18,208 bases of DNA from Desulfovibrio sp. (GTDB lineage Bacteria; Desulfobacterota; Desulfovibrionia; Desulfovibrionales; Desulfovibrionaceae): assembly GCF_019424165.1 (NCBI RefSeq), contig NZ_JAHZAA010000044.1, forward strand, positions 1-18,208, read 5' to 3'. Positions 1 to 7,028 of the stretch are shown here, one piece after another. The notes beneath the pieces were generated by a model that was not told the DNA's origin, did no database searches, and saw nothing but the letters and a program-made list of their open reading frames with translations. The position numbers and the translations under genes are program-made. Positions within the stretch are counted from its first letter, which is position 1, and every line of letters starts with the position of its first letter.

Positions 1-6
1 CCGGCT

Positions 7-22
7 TGGCACAGTAATGGCG
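7..22 (+). promoter_or_regulatory. Candidate sigma-54 (RpoN) -24/-12 promoter of the ABC importer operon
   Basis: The sequence TTGGCACAGTAATGGC carries GG (8-9) and GC (20-21) exactly ten bases apart. It matches the RpoN consensus TGGCAC-N5-TTGC at nine of ten positions (TGGC replaces TTGC). A start site about 12 bases past the GC would fall near base 33, just before the ribosome binding site at 36-43. Upstream activator sites lie outside the window. The match is seen; its use is inferred. Confidence 0.45.
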
Positions 23-48
23 TGTATGCTTTGACAGGAGGGGACGAC

Positions 49-1065
49 GTGGCGACATGGAAAAATATCATACCCGGCGCGGCCCTGCGGGGCATATGCC
101 TGATTTTTGTTGGAGCGGGCCTTGCGGGCATTATTATATTGGCTACGGTAAAAATGACGTGTGCGGCTGAAGTATGGCGCGTGGGCACGTGGAAAACCGC
201 CCAGACCATACAGCCTTTTCTGTATGAAAAATATGCTTCGCCTGCGACCCCAGGCCTGAAGGTGGACGTACGCCCATTCACCAATCCTGCCGATCAGAAG
301 GCCGCGCTGCTGGCGGAAAGTCTGGACATGACGGGAACCACACTGGCTCTGGCGATTCAGGCGGCGTCACGGGGCGAGCCTGTGCGACTGGTGGCGGCGT
401 TGGGCAATAAATGCTCGGCCCTTGTGGTGGCAAAAGACGGGCCTGTCAGGACGGCAGCCGATCTCAGGGGACGGCGTATTGCCTATGTTCCGGGAACCAT
501 GCACGAAATATTGCTTCGTGAGGTATTGCACCGTGAGGGAATTGATCCAGCCCGGGATGTTACGCTTATGCGTATTGATTTTTTTGATATGGGTACGGCA
601 CTGGCCAAGGGTAATGTAGATGCCTTTCTGTCCGGCGAGCCTTTCCCCACGCAGGCGGTCATGCATGGCTATGGTCGCATTCTTGCCTATCCATACTATG
701 GCGACAGCATCGGAACAATCAATAGCGGCATGCTCATGCGGGCCGGGTTTATCAAGGAACATCCGGATACGGCCATGCGCATGGTCGCCGCGCACAAGGC
801 TGTTACAGAGGCGCTAACCGCGGACAGAAAGCTGTGGCTTGATTCGGCGTCGTCGTTGTTTGGCGTGGATAGAGGCCTGCTCGAAGCGTCCGCGGAAAAT
901 ATGGAGCTTGCCTGGGATATGGATGATGCGTTCATGCTGCGTTTGGCGGCTCTGGGCGCGCGGATGAAAGACCTTGGCATCATTGCGCAGGAGCCGGACT
1001 ACACCAAGCTTGTTGACCGCAGCTTTGTGGATGCCTTGCGGACCGGAAATCGTCACCATGACTAG
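49..1065 (+). CDS. ABC transporter substrate-binding protein (NMT1/SsuA/TauA-like family)
   Basis: Periplasmic solute-binding protein of 338 aa for an importer of the nitrate/sulfonate/thiamine-precursor type. I chose the GTG at 49 because AGGAGGGG (36-43) lies five bases upstream; an in-frame GTG at 22 has no ribosome binding site. Residues 13-33 form a hydrophobic signal segment, with likely cleavage after the CAA at 38-40. The mature protein begins with a beta strand (VWRVGTWK). It keeps the family pattern of a middle LRGRRIAYVPGT segment (two-domain periplasmic fold, DL-G-rIa-pGT type), followed by GNVDAFLSGEPFPTQA. The Cys in the signal region is not in a lipobox. The gene overlaps the permease gene by eight bases. 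The ligand cannot be told from sequence: alkanesulfonate, taurine, a pyrimidine precursor and other small anions are all possible. No sulfonate-degrading enzyme is nearby to favour one. Confidence 0.88.
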   Translation: MATWKNIIPGAALRGICLIFVGAGLAGIIILATVKMTCAAEVWRVGTWKTAQTIQPFLYEKYASPATPGLKVDVRPFTNPADQKAALLAESLDMTGTTLALAIQAASRGEPVRLVAALGNKCSALVVAKDGPVRTAADLRGRRIAYVPGTMHEILLREVLHREGIDPARDVTLMRIDFFDMGTALAKGNVDAFLSGEPFPTQAVMHGYGRILAYPYYGDSIGTINSGMLMRAGFIKEHPDTAMRMVAAHKAVTEALTADRKLWLDSASSLFGVDRGLLEASAENMELAWDMDDAFMLRLAALGARMKDLGIIAQEPDYTKLVDRSFVDALRTGNRHHD

Positions 1066-1834
1066 GCAGGGCAACTCGTGGATGTTGCCCTGGTGTTTGC
1101 CGCTTTTTGCGTTGGCTGTATGGTGGGGGGCCTCGGCGTTTGAGGCCGTGCCGGGCTGGCTTTTGCCCTCGCCCGTGGAGGTTGCGCGTACCATGGCTGC
1201 CTATGTGGCGGGAACAGGTGGCGGCCCGTATGGCGGGCGCTTCTGGAACGATGCCGCTGCAAGCCTGGGACGCGTCGCCTGCGGCTATGCGCTGGGCGTT
1301 GGCCCCGGCCTTGTTCTCGGGCTGTGGTCAGGTCGTAGCACGGTTGTGGCGCGTCTGTTGTCGGTTACGGTCAACGGCATAAAATCCGTTCCCGGCATAA
1401 GCTGGCTGCCGCTGGCCCTCATCTGGCTGGGGGTGGGGTTTATGACCACTGTCAGCCTCATCGCGTTGGCGGGATTTTTTCCCGTATACTTCAGCGCCGC
1501 CGCGGCCGCAGCTTCTGTGCCGCAAGACCTGCTCAATGCCGGGCGTATGCTTGGCTGCTCCCGTGTAACACTTTTTATAAAGGTCATCCTGCCTTGGTCC
1601 ATGCCGCAAGTGTGTGCGGGGCTGCGCGTGGCTCTGGGCATGAGCTTCGCCTATCTGGTGCTGGGCGAGCTGACTGGCGTGCCGGACGGCCTGGGCGCGC
1701 TCATTATGGACGCCCGCATGAATGGTCGGGTAGATGTTCTTTTAAGCGGCATAGTGCTGGTTGCCGCCCTGGGCAGCATTTGCGATGTGTTGCTTGTCAG
1801 GCTGTTGCGGCGCCTGCCTGGTGCTGTGCGATGA
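1058..1834 (+). CDS. ABC transporter permease (SsuC/TauC-like, BPD_transp_1)
   Basis: Inner-membrane permease of 258 aa, the usual length for this family. Hydrophobic segments lie near residues 10-27, 76-92, 115-140, 140-153, 190-205 and 228-248. The cytoplasmic EAA loop that docks the ATPase spans about 160-188 (AGRMLGCSRVTLFIKVILP), with the expected small-residue, GC-S and V-LP pattern. Early family signatures are also present: LLPSPVEVART and KSVPGISWLPLALIW. The ATG at 1058 overlaps the end of the binding-protein gene (ATGACTAG). A second in-frame ATG at 1082, after CAGGG at 1067-1071, would give a protein eight residues shorter and cannot be excluded. The stop overlaps the ATPase start as ATGA, so the two are probably translationally coupled. 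Confidence 0.9.
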   Translation: MTRQGNSWMLPWCLPLFALAVWWGASAFEAVPGWLLPSPVEVARTMAAYVAGTGGGPYGGRFWNDAAASLGRVACGYALGVGPGLVLGLWSGRSTVVARLLSVTVNGIKSVPGISWLPLALIWLGVGFMTTVSLIALAGFFPVYFSAAAAAASVPQDLLNAGRMLGCSRVTLFIKVILPWSMPQVCAGLRVALGMSFAYLVLGELTGVPDGLGALIMDARMNGRVDVLLSGIVLVAALGSICDVLLVRLLRRLPGAVR

Positions 1835-2568
1835 GCGCGTATTTCAGGTGTCTGAATCTGCGCAAAAGTTATGGCAGCCATGTTGTTCTGCCCGGCATTG
1901 ACCTGACGCTGCGACGCGGCTCGGTGACGGCGCTCATCGGAGCCAGCGGCTGTGGAAAGAGTACTCTTCTGCGCGTAATAGCTGGTTTTGTGCCGCCGGA
2001 TGCCGGAGATCTGCGGCTTGAAGGCGCCCCGTGCGACGGGCCGGGAATGGACAGGGTTATGGTGTTTCAGGATGATGCCCTGTTTCCCTGGCTGAGCGTG
2101 GGAGAAAATGTGGCCTTTGGGCTTAAACATGTTGGCATGCCTCCAGATCGCTGCCGTGAACGCATGCGAGAAATATTGGCGCTGGTGGGCTTGGAACAGT
2201 GCGAACATGCTTTGCCTGCGTCTCTTTCAGGTGGCATGAGGCAGCGCGCGGCACTGGCGCGGGCGTTGGTGCTCCGGCCCAAACTTCTTCTGCTTGATGA
2301 GCCGTTTGCCGCTCTGGACGCCATTACACGCTCGCGCATGCAGACACTTTTGACGAAGCTGCAGGCTGGAACCGGAGACACCGTGCTTATGGTCACCCAT
2401 GATGTGGCAGAAGCCTGCCTTTTGGCAGATACTGTTCATCTGATGGGAACCGGCGCGGGGATTGTGGGAACATGGGCTGTCGAGGCCCCGAGGCCCAGAG
2501 ATGTTGACGACCCGGCGCTTGTTCCGTTCAGGATACAGCTTCGCGCAGCACTGGAAGCCGTCATGTGA
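1831..2568 (+). CDS. ABC transporter ATP-binding protein (SsuB/TauB-like)
   Basis: Cytoplasmic nucleotide-binding subunit of 245 aa that powers the importer. All catalytic motifs are intact: Walker A GASGCGKST (37-45), Q-loop Gln80 in VFQDDALFPW, signature LSGGMRQR (132-139), Walker B LLLLDEP (152-158) with Glu157, D-loop ALD (161-163), and switch His190 in VTHD. The phrase LFPWLSVGENVAFGL is characteristic of the nitrate/sulfonate/taurine ATPase subfamily. The ATG at 1831 overlaps the permease stop (ATGA); the longer upstream reading frame is only a shadow of the permease gene. It is the last gene of the operon. No convincing terminator follows, and the next 20-odd bases lead directly into a haemagglutinin gene fossil. 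Confidence 0.93.
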   Translation: MSAYFRCLNLRKSYGSHVVLPGIDLTLRRGSVTALIGASGCGKSTLLRVIAGFVPPDAGDLRLEGAPCDGPGMDRVMVFQDDALFPWLSVGENVAFGLKHVGMPPDRCRERMREILALVGLEQCEHALPASLSGGMRQRAALARALVLRPKLLLLDEPFAALDAITRSRMQTLLTKLQAGTGDTVLMVTHDVAEACLLADTVHLMGTGAGIVGTWAVEAPRPRDVDDPALVPFRIQLRAALEAVM

Positions 2569-2591
2569 TTTCTTGAGAAGGTAAGTGGATA

Positions 2592-2857
2592 GCCGGGCGT
2601 GACCTCACGGCTATTACTGGTCGGGATATTACCATTGAGGCGGGCGTGTCCAGGCCGGACGGGATATCGCGTTAGACGCAGGGCGTGATTTGAACATTGT
2701 GGCTGCCACCAACATCAATGAATTTGAACAAACTGCCTTCTCATCTTCCGGGGGGATAAACCTTAGCGTTGGTTTTGGCGCCAGTGGCATGGCTGCTTCC
2801 GGCAGCGTATCGGCGCCCGCTGGGGGGATTACCGTCAATGAACACTCCCGAATTTAA
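2592..2857 (+). pseudogene. Remnant of a filamentous-haemagglutinin / CdiA-like two-partner secretion exoprotein
   Basis: Two adjacent frames together read like the haemagglutinin-repeat region of FHA/CdiA proteins. From 2592 the first frame gives AGRDLTAITGRDITIEAG. After a frameshift near 2640-2651, the second frame gives QAGRDIALDAGRDLNIVAA, then TNINEFEQTAFSSSGG, INLSVGFGASGMAASGSVSA and PAGGITVNEHSRI, and stops with TAA at 2855. The GRDI-I-AG beta-helix repeats followed by a Ser/Gly-rich GINLSVGFGASG stretch are typical of that family. There is no start codon, signal peptide or ribosome binding site, and the true proteins are thousands of residues long, so this is a short internal scrap and almost certainly non-functional. 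It lies on the 3' side of the tRNA-Leu gene, a usual place for island debris. Confidence 0.7.
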
Positions 2858-2866
2858 ACGGAAGCT

Positions 2867-2909
2867 AAAAAAGCAGAAAGCCCGCTTGGCTGTTAGCCTT
2901 GCGGACTTT
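2867..2909 (-). terminator. Rho-independent terminator of the tRNA-Leu gene
   Basis: Read on the minus strand, AAAG-T-CCGC, AA, GGCT pairs with AGCC, AA, GCGG-G-CTTT around a three-base loop (stem arms at 2877-2891 and 2895-2909). A run of six T (2872-2867) follows four bases later. It lies 25 bases past the CCA end of the tRNA. Confidence 0.75.
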
Positions 2910-2913
2910 TGTG

Positions 2914-2932
2914 AACTTCTTTGGAAGTTTTT
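2914..2932 (+). terminator. Small hairpin with T-run between fossil and tRNA
   Basis: AACTTC (2914-2919) and GAAGTT (2924-2929) form a six-base-pair stem with a TTTG loop and a short T-run on the plus strand. It could weakly stop transcription coming out of the ABC operon before it crosses the tRNA. On the minus strand it lies directly after the CCA end, where it could also mark the 3' trailer for processing. The stem is weak, so this is tentative. Confidence 0.3.
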
Positions 2933-2933
2933 A

Positions 2934-3018
2934 TGGTGCCGAGGGCGGGACTCGAACCCGCACGAGAATCCTCACTACCCCCTCAAGATAGCGTGTCTAC
3001 CAGTTCCACCACCTCGGC
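2934..3018 (-). tRNA. tRNA-Leu (anticodon GAG)
   Basis: An 85-base class II tRNA, including an encoded CCA end. The acceptor stem is GCCGAGG paired with CCTCGGC, with A as discriminator base. The D-arm region contains AACTGGTAGA. The anticodon stem CTATC/GGTAG closes the seven-base loop TTGAGGG with anticodon GAG, which reads CUC and CUU leucine codons. A long variable arm follows, and then the T-arm GCGGG-TTCGAGT-CCCGC. It is transcribed alone on the minus strand with its own promoter and terminator. It is intact, so if it served as an integration site the gene was restored. Confidence 0.97.
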
Positions 3019-3028
3019 GCGAAGAAAT

Positions 3029-3057
3029 GAATTAGCGTATTGCGTTGGTCTTGGCAA
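3029..3057 (-). promoter_or_regulatory. Probable sigma-70 promoter of tRNA-Leu
   Basis: On the minus strand TTGCCA (3057-3052) and TAATTC (3034-3029) are 17 bases apart. The -10 box ends 10 bases before the mature tRNA, so the 5' leader would be only a few bases. The hexamers are imperfect, but position and spacing fit. Confidence 0.45.
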
Positions 3058-3136
3058 GCATTTTTTTAAAAAAATTGTCGGGGCTTGCGCTTACGTCGTG
3101 TTGCGAGTAACTTCAGGCGCTCACTGGAGACTGCCA

Positions 3137-4192
3137 ATGGACGAAAACGTACATAAATTTTTGCGTCGTACGGGCCCTGTATTGTGCCTGGATATCGGCA
3201 GCGGCACTCAGGACGCATTGCTGGCCCGGCCCGGGCTTGAATGTGAAAACTGGCCGCGCTTTGTATTGCCGTCACCGGCCCGCATGGTTGCCCAGCGCAT
3301 TCGCGAACTGACTCTGCTGCGGCATGACTTGTGGCTGCATGGCAGCAATATGGGTGGCGGCTTCAGCCAGGCCATCAAAGAGCACCTGGCCGCCGGCTTC
3401 AAGGTATGGTCTACTCCGGCCGCTTCGCGTGGCATCCACGACAGTGAGGATGTGGTACGCGCCATGGGGGTGGAGTTTTGCGCTACCTGTCCCGAGGGCT
3501 GCGTTCCTGTTTTTCTGTCGGACTACGGACCGGACTTCTGGGCCGGGCTGTTGCGTATGGCCTGCCTGCCGCAACCACACATGGTGCTCGCGGCCGCCCA
3601 GGATCACGGCTATCATGTGGGGGGAAACCGGCAGGGCAGAATGCTCATGTGGAACCGGCTTCTTGCCGAGTCCGCGGACCCTGCATCCTGGATTTATTCC
3701 ACGCCGCCCCCTTCGCTTACCCGGTTACAGCCTCTGCATGACAAAACCGGTGGCCCTGTGGCCGATACCGGCGCCAGCGCCCTGCTTGGCGCGCTGTGTG
3801 ACAGCGAGGTTATGAACCGCAGCTATCGCGAGGGCATAACCGTCATAAACGTGGGCAACGGGCATACCGTGGCGGCTCTTGTGTACAAAGGACTGGTGCG
3901 CGGCATTTACGAGCATCATACGGGTATGCGCAGTCTGGAGCAGTTGCTCGCTGATCTGGAACAGTTCCGCAAGCATTGGCTGCCCGCTGAAGAAGTGCAG
4001 GCCACCGGTGGTCACGGTACGGCTTTTGGCCCGTACTGTGAAGAGGCCGGGGGCTATGAGCCTACCTTTATTACAGGACCACGGCGCGCCTTACTGCAAG
4101 GGTACGGTCGTTTTTTGGCCCCGCATGGTGACATGATGCTGGCCGGCAGCCTGGGGCTGTTGTGGGGCTGGGCGCGCACGCATGCCGATTGA
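3137..4192 (+). CDS. DUF1786 family protein of unknown function
   Basis: 351 aa. The ATG at 3137 follows GGAGA (3126-3130) at six bases; the longer open frame upstream only reads through the antisense of the tRNA. It resembles the DUF1786 family, sometimes labelled a putative pyruvate formate-lyase activating enzyme. However, there is no radical-SAM CxxxCxxC motif, so that label is not supported here. What can be seen is LCLDIGSGTQDALL (16-29) near the N-terminus and TVINVGNGHTVAAL (235-248) later. Both resemble the two glycine-rich phosphate loops of the ASKHA (sugar kinase/actin/Hsp70) fold, which would suggest nucleotide binding. A cysteine trio C115-x2-C118-x3-C122 lies between them. No signal peptide or membrane segment is present. 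It is followed by a hairpin and then a CoA ligase gene on the same strand. The function is unknown; family assignment is from memory of the sequence style. Confidence 0.7.
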   Translation: MDENVHKFLRRTGPVLCLDIGSGTQDALLARPGLECENWPRFVLPSPARMVAQRIRELTLLRHDLWLHGSNMGGGFSQAIKEHLAAGFKVWSTPAASRGIHDSEDVVRAMGVEFCATCPEGCVPVFLSDYGPDFWAGLLRMACLPQPHMVLAAAQDHGYHVGGNRQGRMLMWNRLLAESADPASWIYSTPPPSLTRLQPLHDKTGGPVADTGASALLGALCDSEVMNRSYREGITVINVGNGHTVAALVYKGLVRGIYEHHTGMRSLEQLLADLEQFRKHWLPAEEVQATGGHGTAFGPYCEEAGGYEPTFITGPRRALLQGYGRFLAPHGDMMLAGSLGLLWGWARTHAD

Positions 4193-4223
4193 TTTTCAGG
4201 CGCAGCCCGCGGCCTGATCTGGT

Positions 4224-4248
4224 CCGGAGGTTGGCCTCCGGCAGTTTT
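4224..4248 (+). terminator. Possible attenuator/terminator between the DUF1786 and CoA ligase genes
   Basis: CCGGAGG (4224-4230), a TTGG loop and CCTCCGG (4235-4241) make a perfect seven-base-pair GC-rich stem, with a four-T run at 4245-4248. The short T-run suggests partial termination. It could also be an RNA-stabilising element between two co-transcribed genes. Confidence 0.4.
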
Positions 4249-4277
4249 GACAATGCTCCAGTAAGGTGAGGAGAGGC

Positions 4278-5576
4278 ATGGAAGTTTTTGATCCAGCGGA
4301 ACTGTGGAGCCGGGAGCGCATAGAGGAAACCCAGCTTGTCCGGCTGAAAAATATGGTCGCTCAGGCCCGTAAGTGCGGTTTCTACCGGCAGCGGCTCGAC
4401 GAGGCGGGAGTCGGGCCGGACTCTTTGCACAGTCTTGATGACCTGCGCCGCATCCCCTTCACCACCAAGGACGATCTGCGTACCCAGTATCCCACCGGCA
4501 TGCTTTGCGTGCCTCAGGCCGAAATTGTGCGCATGCACTGTTCAAGCGGCACTACCGGGTCGCCCGTAGCCATCTGCCATACACAGAACGACATCAATTC
4601 CTGGGCCGATCTTATGGCGCGCTGTATGCATATGGTAGGCGTGCGCCGTGAGGACGTGTTTCAGAACATGTCCGGTTACGGTCTGTTTACGGGCGGTCTG
4701 GGCATCCACTTCGGGGCTGAGCGCCTGGGTTGCCTGACCATCCCCGCCGGTGCGGGAAACTCGCGCCGCCAGATCAAGCTGGCCAAGGATTTTTGTACCA
4801 CGGTGGCGCATATTCTGCCTTCCTATGCGCTCATTCTTGGCGAACACCTGCGCAATATGGGCGAAGACCCGCGTGAATTCCCCCTGCGCATCGCTCTTGT
4901 GGGCGCGGAGCCGTATACTGAAGAATTCCGCCGCCGTATTGAAAGCCTCTTTGATATGAAGGCGTATAATTCCTACGGGCTTTCCGAAATGAACGGGCCG
5001 GGCGTGGCTTTTGAATGCCTTGAGCAGAACGGGATGCACCTGTGGGAAGACGCCTATATTCCTGAAATTGTCGATCCTGAAACAGGCCAGCCCGTACCAG
5101 ACGGCCAGGTGGGCGAGCTGGTCATGACCTGCCTCTGCCGCCAGGGCATGCCCATTCTGCGCTACCGCACCCGCGACCTCACCCGCTTTTTGCCTGGCGT
5201 ATGCGGCTGTGGGCGCATGCACCGCCGCATGGACCGTATCCTCGGCCGCGCGGACGACATGTTTATCATCAAGGGCGTCAACATTTACCCCATGCAGGTT
5301 GAGCAGGTCATCATGACCTTTACCGAAGTGGGGCAGAGCTACCTTATCCTCCTGGAGAACGACGGTATCGGCGATGTCATGCGGGTGCAGGTGGAAGTGC
5401 GCGACGAGTTCTTTGTGGAGGACATGCGCGTTCTGCAAAGCCTGCAAAAAACCATTGCCCAGCGCCTGCGTGATGAAATTCTCATTACGCCCAGGGTAGA
5501 GCTTGTGCAGAGCAACAGCCTGCCGCGCGCCGAAGGCAAGGCCGTTCGCCTGCAAGACATGCGCGAAAAAAAATAA
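4278..5576 (+). CDS. Phenylacetate--CoA ligase-like AMP-forming enzyme (PaaK family)
   Basis: 432 aa, the usual PaaK length. It is predicted to activate an aryl or other carboxylic acid with ATP to an acyl-adenylate and then transfer it to CoA, in the cytoplasm. The ATG at 4278 follows AGGAGAGG; a GTG at 4266 is in frame but lies before that site. Adenylate-forming motifs are in order: phosphate loop SSGTTGSP (89-96), SYGLSEMNGPG (A5-type), YRTRDLTRF (A7-type), GRADDMFIIKGVNIYP (A8 hinge), and a C-terminal EGK with the likely catalytic Lys421. CGCGRMHRR precedes the hinge, as in many anaerobe homologues. In anaerobes such ligases are often tied to indolepyruvate oxidoreductase, but no ior genes are visible here. 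The true acid substrate is therefore uncertain. A 13-base gap leads to the next gene. Confidence 0.88.
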   Translation: MEVFDPAELWSRERIEETQLVRLKNMVAQARKCGFYRQRLDEAGVGPDSLHSLDDLRRIPFTTKDDLRTQYPTGMLCVPQAEIVRMHCSSGTTGSPVAICHTQNDINSWADLMARCMHMVGVRREDVFQNMSGYGLFTGGLGIHFGAERLGCLTIPAGAGNSRRQIKLAKDFCTTVAHILPSYALILGEHLRNMGEDPREFPLRIALVGAEPYTEEFRRRIESLFDMKAYNSYGLSEMNGPGVAFECLEQNGMHLWEDAYIPEIVDPETGQPVPDGQVGELVMTCLCRQGMPILRYRTRDLTRFLPGVCGCGRMHRRMDRILGRADDMFIIKGVNIYPMQVEQVIMTFTEVGQSYLILLENDGIGDVMRVQVEVRDEFFVEDMRVLQSLQKTIAQRLRDEILITPRVELVQSNSLPRAEGKAVRLQDMREKK

Positions 5577-5589
5577 TACCGGAAACTGT

Positions 5590-6192
5590 ATGGATTTTTT
5601 GCCCTTTCCCCTTGCCAGCCTGCTGGCGGGCGCGTTCATCACTTTGCTGGGTTTTGTGCTTTTGCTCAATGTTTTCGGCTTGCCCGCCAATTGGGTGCTG
5701 TTGGGGCTTGTGGCCCTGTGGAAGATGGCGCATCCCGCCTCGGACGCAATGAACGTCTGGTTCTGGGTCATGATGATAGCTTTGGCACTTGTGGGCGAAG
5801 CTTTGGAACTGGGCATGCAGATAGTCAAGGCCAAGCGGTATGGCTCAAGTTCGTCAGGAACATTTGCGGGTATGGTCGGGGCCATTGCCGGGGCCATTTT
5901 ACTGGCGCCGCTGTTTTTTGGCCTCGGGGCGCTCATTGGCGCAGTGGCTGGAGCATGGCTCGGCTGTTTTGTTATGGAAATGTTCAAGGGCCGTCCCTTG
6001 GGCGAATCGCTGGATGCGGCCTTCGGGGCCATGGTGGGGCGTTTTTTAGGCACAGTGTGCAAGTGCGGTGTTGGCGGGGCCATGCTGGCTCTGGCGGCAA
6101 GCCGTATCTGGCCGCAAATGCCGGCGCAAACGCTGCCGGTTTCTTCCGACCCGCTGCAACTGGTGCTGGCCTTGGCCGGAGGCGTGTGCTGA
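5590..6192 (+). CDS. DUF456 family integral membrane protein
   Basis: 200 aa, starting at the ATG at 5590 with GGAA (5581-5584) five bases upstream. It is very hydrophobic. Segments near residues 8-28, 33-48, 55-78, 90-112, 114-130 and 155-172 are likely membrane helices. Several are glycine-rich (GMVGAIAGAIL, GLGALIGAVAGAWLG), the pattern of the DUF456 family, whose function is not established. The loop with LELGMQIVKAKRYGSSS precedes the glycine-rich helices, as in family members. There is no signal peptide, no charged transport motif and no enzyme motif. The spacing (13 bases before, one base after) shows it is co-transcribed with the CoA ligase and the RNA methyltransferase. Confidence 0.75.
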   Translation: MDFLPFPLASLLAGAFITLLGFVLLLNVFGLPANWVLLGLVALWKMAHPASDAMNVWFWVMMIALALVGEALELGMQIVKAKRYGSSSSGTFAGMVGAIAGAILLAPLFFGLGALIGAVAGAWLGCFVMEMFKGRPLGESLDAAFGAMVGRFLGTVCKCGVGGAMLALAASRIWPQMPAQTLPVSSDPLQLVLALAGGVC

Positions 6193-6193
6193 T

Positions 6194-6946
6194 ATGACTT
6201 CTCTGCTTGACGGGCTGGATATTGTTCTGGTCAAAACCCGCTTTCCCGAAAATATCGGCATGACTGCGCGTGCCTGCGTGAATATGGGCTGTTCATCACT
6301 ATGCCTTGTGGACCCCGAGCGGTGGGACAGGGAAAAGGCCCGCCCGCTTGCCACGCCCAAGGGGCAGGATCTGCTGGACGGCGTAAAGGTCTATACTGAC
6401 CTGCCGGAAGCTGTGGCCCCTGTAACCCTTGTGGTGGGGACCACCGCGCGGGTGGGGGGCTGGCGTCAATCCCTGCTTTCGCCGCGCCGTGCCGCTGCGG
6501 ATGTGGCGGAGGCCCTGGCGCGCGGCGAAAGGGTGGCCCTTGTTTTTGGCCCGGAAGACCGTGGCCTGAACAATGAAGAAATAACCCATTGCCATAAGCT
6601 TGTGACCATACCAACGGACCCTGCGGCCAGTTCGCTTAACCTTGCGCAGGCCGTGCTGCTGCTTTTGTATGAATGCGCCAATGCCGTGCGCAACCGGCCC
6701 GGAAAAGACGCCGGAAATGCAGAAAAAAACCATCCCGGCAGCGGCAGGCAGGTAACAGCGGCAGAGCAGGAGCGCCTGATGGAATCCCTGAAGGATATGC
6801 TACTGCGCCTCGATTATCTGCATGGCGATAATCCTGACTACTTTATCATGCCCTGGCGGCGGCTCTTCAGCAGGGCCGGGTTACGGCGTCATGAGTATGA
6901 CGCGCTGATGGGCCTGTGCCGTCAGGTGCGCCACAAACTGGGTTGA
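6194..6946 (+). CDS. trmJ: tRNA (cytidine/uridine-2'-O-)-methyltransferase, TrmJ/SPOUT family
   Basis: 250 aa. It is predicted to methylate the 2'-OH of nucleotide 32 in the anticodon loop of certain tRNAs, using S-adenosylmethionine. The SPOUT trefoil-knot motifs are intact: motif 1 region RFPENIGMTAR (16-26) with Asn20, motif 2 VFGPEDRGLNNEE (117-129), and motif 3 IPTDPAASSLNLAQAV (139-154). The C-terminal extension (about 170-250) ending in the DYFIMPWRRLFSRAGLRRHE stretch is typical of the TrmJ group rather than TrmH or TrmL. Only one base separates it from the DUF456 stop. It is the last gene of the run, with a strong terminator 30 bases downstream. The E. coli enzyme acts on position 32; the exact tRNA targets here are inferred. 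Confidence 0.85.
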   Translation: MTSLLDGLDIVLVKTRFPENIGMTARACVNMGCSSLCLVDPERWDREKARPLATPKGQDLLDGVKVYTDLPEAVAPVTLVVGTTARVGGWRQSLLSPRRAAADVAEALARGERVALVFGPEDRGLNNEEITHCHKLVTIPTDPAASSLNLAQAVLLLLYECANAVRNRPGKDAGNAEKNHPGSGRQVTAAEQERLMESLKDMLLRLDYLHGDNPDYFIMPWRRLFSRAGLRRHEYDALMGLCRQVRHKLG

Positions 6947-6975
6947 TTTGCAGGCTGTGTATTGTCTCATGTTTC

Positions 6976-7009
6976 ACCCGCTGACGCTGCGTCAGCGGGT
7001 TTTTGTTTT
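6976..7009 (+). terminator. Rho-independent terminator after trmJ
   Basis: ACCCGCTGACG (6976-6986) pairs perfectly with CGTCAGCGGGT (6990-7000) around a CTG loop, followed by TTTTTGTTTT. It closes the DUF1786-to-trmJ transcription unit. Confidence 0.92.
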
Positions 7010-7028
7010 GTGGGGCCAAGATGACGGC

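Noticed and set aside
2769..3136. Open frames running through the tRNA-Leu region, including an N-terminal extension of the DUF1786 gene
   Set aside because: They translate the antisense of the tRNA and its terminator. The DUF1786 start at 3137 has its own ribosome binding site and begins the conserved part.
3137..4192. Annotation of the DUF1786 gene as a pyruvate formate-lyase activating enzyme
   Set aside because: No CxxxCxxC radical-SAM motif. The cysteine trio has different spacing (C-x2-C-x3-C), and no formate-lyase gene is nearby.
4542..6083. 513-codon open frame on the minus strand
   Set aside because: It lies antisense to the CoA ligase and DUF456 genes, which have clear motifs and ribosome binding sites. 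Its product is low-complexity (Ala/Pro/His-rich) and shows no family motif.
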